NCBI GenBank assembly: GCA_016929365.1
Contig: JAFGIZ010000148.1
Location: 1-27,551 of the forward strand
DNA: 27,551 nt
From: Lentisphaerota bacterium
GTDB lineage: Bacteria > Verrucomicrobiota > Kiritimatiellia > UBA8416 > JAFGIZ01
Direction of reading: 5' to 3'
In this document: one piece after another, positions 1-7,591 of the stretch
Layout: each line of letters begins with the position of its first letter
Numbering within the stretch: position 1 is the first letter of the stretch
Position numbers and translations under genes: made by a program
The notes under the pieces: generated by a model
The model's database searches: none
Told to the model about the DNA's origin: nothing
Seen by the model: only the letters and a program-made list of their open reading frames with translations

Positions 1-749
1 AGCAGCGCGGCCTGGGTCTTGGGAGGCGTGCGGTTGATTTCGTCGGCCAGCAGCAGGTTGCAGAAGATCGGCCCCTGTACGAAGCGGAAGCTTTTCTCCC
101 CCGTTTCCCGGCGGGTCTCCAGGATCTCCGTTCCCGTAATGTCCGTCGGCATCAGGTCGGGCGTAAACTGGATCCGCCGGAACGTCAGGTCCAACACCCG
201 GGCAATGGTGCTCACCATCAGGGTCTTGGCCATACCCGGCAGGCCGATCAACAGCGCGTGACCGCGCGCGATCATGCACATCAGCATCTGGTCCAGCACC
301 TCGCGCTGCCCGACAATGACCTTGCCCACTTCCCGCCGGATCGCCTGCGTGCGTTCGCTCATCTGCCGCACCAGCGCCACGTCCTCTTCATCCGCCGCGG
401 CCGGCCGGCCGTCCTTAGCGGCCGCCTGGACCGGCCCGGGCGGCGCCCCGGCCGCGGGGAGGGCCTCCGCCTCGAAACGAAAGGCCGTCTGCCCCACCTG
501 AACCGTATCGCGGTCGTGCAACGCCGCCGAATCCACCGCCGCCCCGTTGACCCAACTGCCGTTGGAGCTGCCCAGGTCGGTCAGCGTCCAGGCGCCGTCC
601 GTATGCCGCAGCTCGGCGTGCCGCCCCGACACTTCGCCGTCGTCCAGAACCAGGTCGGCGCCGTCCGCGCGGCCCAGCACCAGCCCGGTTGCCGGCAGCT
701 CGACCCGCCGTCCCTCAAGCGCTCCCCCCGTAAAAACAATCACAGCCAT
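1..749 (-). CDS. FHA domain-MoxR AAA+ ATPase fusion (C-terminus beyond window)
   Basis: About 249 residues are visible; the gene runs off the window edge. Residues about 2-92 form an FHA (phosphothreonine-binding) domain: GR at 26-27, S41 and H44 in SGRH, and LGSSNG with N63/G64. A low-complexity Ala/Pro linker (about 97-122) leads into a MoxR-type AAA+ core: Walker A GLPGMAKT at about 169-176 and Walker B LLADEINR at about 233-240, both typical of MoxR. MoxR ATPases are chaperone-like and act with VWA-domain proteins; such partners are encoded upstream in the same run (DUF58, BatA-like, VWA). The start at 749 has an AAGGAG Shine-Dalgarno just upstream. MoxR is usually first in such operons; here it is last. 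The FHA fusion implies control by Ser/Thr phosphorylation (inference). Confidence 0.93.
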   Translation of the reverse strand, partial: MAVIVFTGGALEGRRVELPATGLVLGRADGADLVLDDGEVSGRHAELRHTDGAWTLTDLGSSNGSWVNGAAVDSAALHDRDTVQVGQTAFRFEAEALPAAGAPPGPVQAAAKDGRPAAADEEDVALVRQMSERTQAIRREVGKVIVGQREVLDQMLMCMIARGHALLIGLPGMAKTLMVSTIARVLDLTFRRIQFTPDLMPTDITGTEILETRRETGEKSFRFVQGPIFCNLLLADEINRTPPKTQAAL

Positions 750-790
750 GCCATTCTCCTTCGTGCTCGCCCAGAATCCTGCCGCACAAC

Positions 791-1486
791 TTACAACTGG
801 ATCTCGCCCAGGTCCTTAACATAATCCGTCACCCGTATGCCATGCAGGACTTCCGCGTATGCATGCGCGGGCCGCCCGCGCGGGGGCGGCACGTACACCG
901 GATAGAGGTCCCGCGCCCGCACGATCTGCCAGCCGGGCCCGACCTGCCTGAGCATCACCAGCTTGAAGGTGCGGCGATGGTCCTCGCGCTTGGTGAACAA
1001 CCCTTCGGACGACCCCTTGTCCCGCAGGTACGTGCAGATGCAGCGCGCCTCGCCGCCGCGGCCGGTTTCCCCCTCCAGCCGGTGGACGGTTTTGCGGGTG
1101 AAGAACGGTTCCGATTCCCGCACGGCGGCCTCTATCGCCGCCCGGTCCGCGTCCGTCAGCGTATCCGCGCCGCGGTGCAGGTCGAGCCCCTCGAAGAAAC
1201 GGTTCTCATAAATCAGCACCAGGTCGTACTTGCGCATCGGCAGGCCCTCGAAAAGAAAGCCCCTCCGGTCCGCGCCGTCCACCCGGCCCGCGTAGACCCG
1301 TTCCGGGGCGTCGGACGGGACGGCCAGGACCTGCTCCAGCGGGGCATCCGGCCGGGCCACGCGCCCGCGGATGCCGCCGGGACACGATGCGTCCGGCGCC
1401 GTGTACAACCGCTCGCTCGCCGCCGGCGCCGGCGCGGCCAGGAGCAGCGCCGCCAACCCGGCCAGGCCATGTGCTGTCCGTGTCAT
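791..1486 (-). CDS. Exported protein of unknown function with possible carboxypeptidase-regulatory-like fold
   Basis: 231 residues with a clear Sec signal peptide (hydrophobic stretch about 7-22, Ala-rich cleavage region). I do not recognise a named family. Residues about 35-95 (a GGIRGRV opening, then a FEGLPMRKYDLVLIY-like strand) resemble the beta-sandwich of carboxypeptidase regulatory-like (SpaA/CarboxypepD_reg) domains, where a short 'gift-wrap' strand ends in F-x-G-L-P-x-x-x-Y-D-L. The C-terminal half is charged and has two close cysteines (CIC). Its ATG overlaps the stop of the upstream 730-residue gene as ATGA, with a TTGAGGT Shine-Dalgarno, so the two are translationally coupled. 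Position just before FHA-MoxR suggests a periplasmic accessory role; that is inference only. Confidence 0.8.
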   Translation of the reverse strand: MTRTAHGLAGLAALLLAAPAPAASERLYTAPDASCPGGIRGRVARPDAPLEQVLAVPSDAPERVYAGRVDGADRRGFLFEGLPMRKYDLVLIYENRFFEGLDLHRGADTLTDADRAAIEAAVRESEPFFTRKTVHRLEGETGRGGEARCICTYLRDKGSSEGLFTKREDHRRTFKLVMLRQVGPGWQIVRARDLYPVYVPPPRGRPAHAYAEVLHGIRVTDYVKDLGEIQL

Positions 1487-3675
1487 AACGACCTCAAGAG
1501 GGCTTCAATCCGTTCCGCGGCGGGATGATACTGCAACCGTTGGCGCAGCGGCTCCGCCGCGGCGCGGATCTCGTCGGCGGGCGCGCGCATCGCGACCAGG
1601 CACTGTACCAGCAGCTCGGCCGCCTGCGGCAGGTAACTCGTTGCATCCATGCCGTCAACGTACCCCTGCAGCAGGCCCCTTGCGCGCCGGTAATGCCCGA
1701 GCGCCTTGTAAAGCCGCGCCTCGAGCACGATAAAATCGCTGGACACCTTGCTCAAGGGGAACCGGCGCTCCCAGCGCGCCAGCTCGTCCAGGGCTTCCGC
1801 GTAGTAGCCCTGCTCCAGCAGGCTGCGCACGGTTTCCGACAGGGCCCCGTCCAGCACCGCGTCCGCCCGCCAGTCCTCGTCGGTGCGCCCCACGTTCTGC
1901 ACGGCGCCGTAAAGCCGTGTCGCCTCGCCCACGTCGCCCCGCGCGAAAGCCGCGTCGCCCAGGCGGATGGAAGCCAGGCGTCCGACGTCATCCGTCCGCC
2001 GGGCCACGGGCCGGATCAGCTCCAGCGCCGCGTCCGGACGTCCCAGGTCGTACAGCAGCATCTCCGCGCGCCGCAACGCCAGCCCGGCCGCGCGCGCGCC
2101 GCGCGCGTCCTCCTCGAACCGGACGGCCCATGCCACGGCACTCTCCGGATCGATCCGTTCCGCCATGAGTAAAAACCGGTCTTCCAGCCGCGCCCGGCGC
2201 TTGGCGGTCAGGCCCCGCTTGACGGCTTCCCACCGCTCCGTGAAAAGATAGGCCAGCAGTGCGTCGCTTTCGCCCGGCTCCAGCGCGCGGAACAGGTTGC
2301 TCCACATGGCCGCGTTCCAGTCCGCCGTGGGATCCGCGTTTTCGGGGTGCGCTTTCAGCATGGCCAGACACGCGTCCCGAAACGCGGCCCGCGCGTCGGG
2401 ATCCGCGAAGGAGGTCTGCACCGTCCCGTACGTGTAGAAGGGCAGCGTGCAGCGCGAACGCCCGGTTTCCGATGCGGCCGCCAGGATGACGCGGGCCTCC
2501 TGCCGGCCCGGGAAAAGCCAGCGCACCGCCGGGCCCGTCGCCGCCGCGTTTTCCCCGAAGCTCCAGGTATACGTTGTATCCGCGGGATTCCCCGCCGTCC
2601 ACGCGCGCAGGCGGTAACACAGGATCGGGGTTTCGCCTTCGAACCAGAAGACGTGCGTCGCCTCGGCCTGCCCCGCGGCGGCGGGAGCGCCGTCCCGCAT
2701 CTCTACCGCCTCCACGCGGCAGGAGCCCGAGCGCACGATTTCATCCTTCGCGACCACCCGGCTGGCCCACATCGAGGTGCCGGCATAGGGCAGCTCCTTC
2801 GATCGCACGCCGCCCAGCTCCTCCAGCGACGCATTCGGCGGCGCCCACGTCAGCCACATCACGCCGCGGCCCTCGCTGTAATCCTCTTCCCGGGCGAACG
2901 CGGCGAATACCTCCAGCCGGTGCAGCCCGCGGCCCAGGTCCGCCCAGTCGCCCGTGCCGCCCCACTTGTCGATCCGCTTGCGCGGCCGGATTGTGTCGCC
3001 GTCGATCCGCACCTCGCTCACACCCTTGAGGGTGAACGGCGCCACCCACGTCCGGCCCGGATCGTCCGTCACGAGATAGGCCAGCAGATAAAACGCGGTC
3101 GGCGGCGGACGCCCCGACAGATCGCCCTGGATGCACAGCGGCGCCTTGGGAATACCCGCCCGGGGCTGGTAATGCACCGTGTCCCCCACCCGCCCCAGCC
3201 GGCCGAGCCGGCGCGCGTCGCCCAGGTCGTCGCCCTCCGGATCGGCGCACAGGAGCGGGCTGGGCGTCAGGCCCGAAGCGGGATCCCACGTTTCCGGCCG
3301 CTGGACCGGCTCGACGTAAATCGTCACGGCACCGCCGCTCTCCGGGGCGGCAAAGACCAGGCTGAAGCCCGTCTCCGGGTTCTGCCACAACACCGCGCTC
3401 CGCAACGCCACCCCGTCTGCCGCCCTGACGCTCGGCCGCGGATAGGGACCGGGCAGCAGGCCGCCGTCGGGGAGCTGCAACACGTAGCCCGCGCTGGCGT
3501 GCGTCGGCCGGTCCCGCAGCGACACCCTGAACCGGACCGGCGCCTCCCGCACCTGCCAGCCGGCCGGGACATCCGCCGCGAACCCGGCCCGCGCAGCCAG
3601 GAGCGACGCCAGCGCCGCGCACGCCAGGCGACCCGTTCCCCGTCCGCGGTTGATGTGCCGCTTACAATGCTTCAT
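1483..3675 (-). CDS. Exported PA14/PKD-like and TPR-repeat protein of the MoxR cluster
   Basis: 730 residues starting with a basic n-region and hydrophobic signal (about 17-34, AGFAAD cleavage). The N-terminal half is all-beta. About 195-285 looks like a PA14-type fold (ligand-binding beta barrel: WVAPF, then a V-R-I-D-G strand, GLHRLEV, and a V-M-W-L-T-W strand). About 365-410 looks PKD-like (TYTWSFGE, then a W-L-F-P-G strand and a hydrophobic strand). The C-terminal half (about 440-730) is alpha-helical with TPR-like helical pairs (for example LALRRAEMLLYDLGRPDAA and LLEQGYYAEALDELARWE). TPRs normally mediate protein contacts. The start overlaps the end of the DUF4175 gene by 14 nt and the stop overlaps the next gene. 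I infer a periplasmic scaffold in the MoxR system. The domain assignments rest on pattern reading, not on a profile search. Confidence 0.82.
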   Translation of the reverse strand: MKHCKRHINRGRGTGRLACAALASLLAARAGFAADVPAGWQVREAPVRFRVSLRDRPTHASAGYVLQLPDGGLLPGPYPRPSVRAADGVALRSAVLWQNPETGFSLVFAAPESGGAVTIYVEPVQRPETWDPASGLTPSPLLCADPEGDDLGDARRLGRLGRVGDTVHYQPRAGIPKAPLCIQGDLSGRPPPTAFYLLAYLVTDDPGRTWVAPFTLKGVSEVRIDGDTIRPRKRIDKWGGTGDWADLGRGLHRLEVFAAFAREEDYSEGRGVMWLTWAPPNASLEELGGVRSKELPYAGTSMWASRVVAKDEIVRSGSCRVEAVEMRDGAPAAAGQAEATHVFWFEGETPILCYRLRAWTAGNPADTTYTWSFGENAAATGPAVRWLFPGRQEARVILAAASETGRSRCTLPFYTYGTVQTSFADPDARAAFRDACLAMLKAHPENADPTADWNAAMWSNLFRALEPGESDALLAYLFTERWEAVKRGLTAKRRARLEDRFLLMAERIDPESAVAWAVRFEEDARGARAAGLALRRAEMLLYDLGRPDAALELIRPVARRTDDVGRLASIRLGDAAFARGDVGEATRLYGAVQNVGRTDEDWRADAVLDGALSETVRSLLEQGYYAEALDELARWERRFPLSKVSSDFIVLEARLYKALGHYRRARGLLQGYVDGMDATSYLPQAAELLVQCLVAMRAPADEIRAAAEPLRQRLQYHPAAERIEALLRSL

Positions 3676-6600
3676 GCAACGCCTTGTAATACTCCGCGAC
3701 CCGTTCCCGGTATTCCGGCGGCGCTTCCTCGGGGCCGCCGGCCATCACGTCGTCGAGCACCGGCGCCGTCTGTCCGCCCAGCGCGCCGGCCGTCCCGGCC
3801 GTCAGCTCCGTCTCCGCCCGTCTCAAGGCCGCCAGCGCCTGCTTGCGGTGCTCGCGCACCTGTTCGATCCGGCCCTGCGCCAGCGCGTCATTCGCCTGCC
3901 GCAGATGATGCGCGGCGGCCTTGAGCGAATCGGCCCGCACATTCTGCAGCGACGCCCGCGCGTACACGGTGTCGGCCCGCTTCGCCATGAGCGCCTCCAT
4001 GCCCTCCCGCGAACCGGCTTCCGTCGCATCCATCCGGCGCGTACCGCCGCCCATGCCCACGTCGTCGGCCTTGCCCGTTCCCAGCTTGCCGCCCCCGGTG
4101 GCCCGGGTGTCGGCCTCGCCCTCCGCGTCCACCTGGCCGTCCTGGGTGGGATCCTGCGTCCGGCGCGCTTCCACGTTTTCGTCGCCCTCCTGGATGGTCC
4201 CCGACCCCGCGGCCGTTTCGCCCGAGGCCATGCCCTGGCGCCCGACGTTCGACCGGCCGGCCTGCTCCTTGTGGTCCGGGCGTTCGTTGCCGGACTTGCC
4301 CTTGGCGCTGTACGTCACCGTCTCGCCCTCGGCCACCTCCCAGCCGGCCTCCCAGTCGGGCACGTTGAAATTCATCGCGCTGTCGCCCGCGTCCTCGCCC
4401 AGCTCCTCCGATTCCTCCAGCAGATCGCTGATCAGGTCTTCCACCTCCGTGCCCAGCGCGCCCAGGGCGATCCCGTCCTCCGGAAGCTCCTCCCGGTCGA
4501 ATGCCTCGCCGGTAATCTTGTCACGGTCCGGCTTGTCGCCCAGCCACATTTCCATGTCGTCCAGGCGGCCCTCCGCCTCTTCCATGGCTTCGAGGTAGTT
4601 TTCCATCCCTTCCTTGCTGTAGGCCTGTTCGTTGACGGCCCCTGCGTCAACCGTGTCCGATCCTTCCTGTTGCTCGATCTCCTGGAAGATCGAAAACACG
4701 TCTTCGACCAGCTCGTTGGCGACGTTCAGCTCCATGAAGATATGCAGGTCTTTCGGAACCTCCAACATCGCCTCCCGGGTATTCCGCAGCAGCTCGCGGT
4801 ATTCCTCTTCCATGAGGTCCTCCGCCGCTTCGCTGCCCGCGTCGCGCTGTTCCCTGACCGAGTCCATGGCTTCCAGCGCCTTGCTGTGCAGCTCGCGGAT
4901 CTTCTCCAGTTTAGCGCGCGCCTCGGCCAGGGCCTCCCGCATCGCCTCGTCCTTCGCCGCCTCCGCGGAGGCCTGCACCGTATCGAACCGGGCGCGCAAG
5001 GTCTCCAGGTCCTCCAGCGCCCGCCGCGCGTGCGGCAGCGCGGCGTCCGGAACGCCGGTGTCGAGCTTTTCCGCGGCCAGCAGCATGTGGTTCCGGATCT
5101 TACGGTCCTCAATGGCGTCGGCCGTTTCGAGCAGCAACACGGCAAAGGTTTCGTCGTTGGCCCGGATCGTTTCGGCATCCCGGCGGCAGGCCTTCTGGAA
5201 GTCGGTCAGGTCCGCCGCCAGGTCGTCCTGGCGGGCCGCCAGCGGCGCGCCCGGCGCCGTTTGCGTTTCCGCCGCGCGCGCGGCGTCCCGCACCACCGTC
5301 TGCTCGCCCGCCACGAGGGCGTCCAGCAGGGCCGACAACGCATCCACCCGCCGCTCGACCCCCGCCTGCGCCGCGGCGACGTCCGTGAAGGTCAGCAGCC
5401 GCAGGATTTTTTCCTGGAGCTGCAGTGCCCGGCTGCCGCTCGCGGCCCGCGCCGCCTCCGCCGCCTCCGGCACGCCGGCCAGGAGCGCCGCCGCCTGCGG
5501 CATCTCGTCCGCGCACAGGCGCCGGACCGTCGGGGCCATGTTGCCCAGCACCCCGGGCGGCGCGTTCAGCAGGCTCCCCGCCAGGTCCCGTATCCCGCGC
5601 TGCGCGGCCGCCGCCTCCCGCCAGACTTCGGCTTCCGGTTCCGGGAGCCGGCTCAGCGCCCTCCGGGTCCGCTCGATGTTCTCGCGCTGCAACGCGATCA
5701 CGCGCTCCAGCGACTGCAGGGCGGCCCGCTCCCGATTCTCCCGTTCCTCCGGCTCGGGCACGGCCGCCGGCGCACGGACCCCCGCCGCGGTCGCGTCTTC
5801 CGGCGGCGGCTCCGTCCATAAGCGGTACGGGATCTCGGCGCGCAGCGGCTCCCCGTGCACGCTCTCCCCTTCCAGGCGCAGTGCTGCGCCGTCGGTCACC
5901 GTGAGCGTGCCCCGCCATGTCCGGGCGGGCGTGTCCGCCGGCCGCAGCGCGGCCGCCGCGCCGCCGGCCGCCCGTACCGACAGCGCGCGCAAGGCGACGT
6001 TGCCCGTCGCGTCCACGGTCACAACCGATCCCCGCGGAATCGTGATCCCCCCGGCCAGGCCGTCGAATACCCGCGGCTCCACGCCCAACCGCTCGGGCGG
6101 ACGGACGGTCACGAGCGCCGACTCCAGGGCGGGCGGCGGCCGCGCGGTGACGCTGTACCACGCCGGCGACGGTGCGTCGCCCGCCCGGAAACGGTATTTC
6201 AGATCTCCCGTCACCCGGGGCACGGCATGTGCAAACGTCTCTTCGCCCGACCCCGCAATCGTCCCGAGCGCGTACGTGGCCGCCTCCCCGTCGGCCGGCC
6301 GGATGTCGAGGCGCACGGCATGGCCGGCGAAGCCGCGCACCGTGCAGCGCAGCGTCAGCGGCTCGCCCCGCCGCACCGCTGCGCTGCCCGGCTCCACGGA
6401 CAGGATGTGCGTCAGGCTGACCGGCCGCACGTCCGAAAACGGGTTCACGATGCGCCAGACCGCCGTCGCCCAGGCCCGGCCGCCGAACGCCGCGGGCAGC
6501 AGCAGGAGCGCCGCGCCCGCGAGCACCGCGATCAGCCCGTTGCGGCGCGCCCGCCGGTTTGCCATGCGCCGCAGGTCGAGCCGTTCCCAGCCCGGCACTC

Positions 6601-6967
6601 CCTCGCGCACGTACGCCCGTTTGAACGCGTCCCGCGACGGATCGCCCGCGAACTGCAGCAGGTTGATCAACCGGTTGTCCAGCTCCGGGAACGTCCGCTC
6701 CACCGTGACGGCCACGCCCTGCGGCGTCAGGCGGTGCGCCAGGGTGCGGCGAATCCACCACAGCGCGGCGCCCGCCCCGCCGAGCAGCAGGGTCCACGTC
6801 GCCACCCGGCCCGCCCGCCCCAGACGCAGCAGCAGGTCCGTCAGGCCGAACAGCCACAGCCCCGCCATCAGCGCGGCCAGCCCGTACAACGCCTCGTCGC
6901 CCGCGCGGCGGCGGCGCAACCATCCGCCCAGCCGCGCAAGCTGCTCCGTTAATCGCTCAGGAGACAT
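3662..6967 (-). CDS. DUF4175-type membrane protein with long coiled-coil region
   Basis: 1101 residues. Three N-terminal membrane segments lie at about 27-48, 55-73 and 143-162, with the motif ERTFPELDNRLINLLQF (90-106) between the second and third, as in DUF4175 proteins. About 180-400 is Ig-like beta structure. From about 420 onward the protein is long, highly charged and alpha-helical (coiled coil), with an acidic stretch and a Gly/Asp-rich low-complexity linker before a final helical pair. Length and architecture match DUF4175 proteins, which sit beside MoxR/DUF58/VWA genes in PVC and other bacteria. GAGG overlapping the upstream stop (tTGAGGct) serves as Shine-Dalgarno. Probably an inner-membrane anchor whose rod projects into the periplasm. 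Topology and role are inference. Confidence 0.87.
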   Translation of the reverse strand: MSPERLTEQLARLGGWLRRRRAGDEALYGLAALMAGLWLFGLTDLLLRLGRAGRVATWTLLLGGAGAALWWIRRTLAHRLTPQGVAVTVERTFPELDNRLINLLQFAGDPSRDAFKRAYVREGVPGWERLDLRRMANRRARRNGLIAVLAGAALLLLPAAFGGRAWATAVWRIVNPFSDVRPVSLTHILSVEPGSAAVRRGEPLTLRCTVRGFAGHAVRLDIRPADGEAATYALGTIAGSGEETFAHAVPRVTGDLKYRFRAGDAPSPAWYSVTARPPPALESALVTVRPPERLGVEPRVFDGLAGGITIPRGSVVTVDATGNVALRALSVRAAGGAAAALRPADTPARTWRGTLTVTDGAALRLEGESVHGEPLRAEIPYRLWTEPPPEDATAAGVRAPAAVPEPEERENRERAALQSLERVIALQRENIERTRRALSRLPEPEAEVWREAAAAQRGIRDLAGSLLNAPPGVLGNMAPTVRRLCADEMPQAAALLAGVPEAAEAARAASGSRALQLQEKILRLLTFTDVAAAQAGVERRVDALSALLDALVAGEQTVVRDAARAAETQTAPGAPLAARQDDLAADLTDFQKACRRDAETIRANDETFAVLLLETADAIEDRKIRNHMLLAAEKLDTGVPDAALPHARRALEDLETLRARFDTVQASAEAAKDEAMREALAEARAKLEKIRELHSKALEAMDSVREQRDAGSEAAEDLMEEEYRELLRNTREAMLEVPKDLHIFMELNVANELVEDVFSIFQEIEQQEGSDTVDAGAVNEQAYSKEGMENYLEAMEEAEGRLDDMEMWLGDKPDRDKITGEAFDREELPEDGIALGALGTEVEDLISDLLEESEELGEDAGDSAMNFNVPDWEAGWEVAEGETVTYSAKGKSGNERPDHKEQAGRSNVGRQGMASGETAAGSGTIQEGDENVEARRTQDPTQDGQVDAEGEADTRATGGGKLGTGKADDVGMGGGTRRMDATEAGSREGMEALMAKRADTVYARASLQNVRADSLKAAAHHLRQANDALAQGRIEQVREHRKQALAALRRAETELTAGTAGALGGQTAPVLDDVMAGGPEEAPPEYRERVAEYYKALHEAL

Positions 6968-6971
6968 AGCC

Positions 6972-7562
6972 TCAATTCAGCCGCTCGACCTCCACGTCGT
7001 CTACATACGTTTCGCCGTTCGACCAGATGTACACGGTGATAAAACGCACTCGTTCCAGGTGCCGGCGCCCCAGATCCGAGAGATCCTTCAGCGGGAACCC
7101 GAAGGATACCGTCCGCCAGGACCGCGAGTGTTGGATCTCCGCCTTGCTCTTGTAAACCGGCCGCAGCTGCCCGGGCTCCGGTTTCTCGGTCGGCCGCACG
7201 CCGGGCTTCCATGCGTATCCCGCGAAATACATCCTGGCCGGACCGCCCTTGAACTGCACGGTGCAGCGGTACCGCCCCCCGGGGTCGAACGGAATGGGCC
7301 GGCTCTCCACCTTGGTTCCCGCATCCTTCGTGCCGCGTCCGTCCACCAGCAGCACGTTACGCTTCACGCCTTCCTGAGGCACCACGGAAACGCGCCGGTA
7401 ATTGTCCTCGTAGAATGTATTGCCCGTCCAGCCATAATCCGCCGTCCAGGCCTTGAGCGGATCGGACGGATCGTCAAAACTCCCGTTTTCGCAGAGGTTG
7501 TCGCCGGCGTAGCCGGCGCACGCGAGCAGGCCCGCCAAGAGCATCCATCGTGCCGTTTTCAA
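6972..7562 (-). CDS. Exported carbohydrate-binding-like (galactose-binding fold) protein
   Basis: 196 residues if started at TTG 7562, which is preceded by GGAAGGA at good spacing. The open frame extends further upstream (to 7676) but that part overlaps the preceding VWA gene and lacks a signal. From the TTG start the protein begins with a Sec signal (hydrophobic about 6-16, AGYAG). The mature part opens with NLCENGSFDDPSDPLKAW, the typical start of CBM4/9-like or other galactose-binding jelly-roll domains (N-L-x-x-N-G-S-F), and ends in VYIWSNGETYVDDVEVERL, the matching last strand (Y-V-D-D-V-x-x). The whole protein is thus one jelly-roll domain. No catalytic domain is attached. It lies between a VWA gene (29-nt gap) and DUF4175, and may bind sugar or peptidoglycan in the periplasm (inference). 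Confidence 0.83.
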   Translation of the reverse strand: MKTARWMLLAGLLACAGYAGDNLCENGSFDDPSDPLKAWTADYGWTGNTFYEDNYRRVSVVPQEGVKRNVLLVDGRGTKDAGTKVESRPIPFDPGGRYRCTVQFKGGPARMYFAGYAWKPGVRPTEKPEPGQLRPVYKSKAEIQHSRSWRTVSFGFPLKDLSDLGRRHLERVRFITVYIWSNGETYVDDVEVERLN

Positions 7563-7591
7563 TGTCCTTCCTTTCCGCCGCGCCGCGCGGG

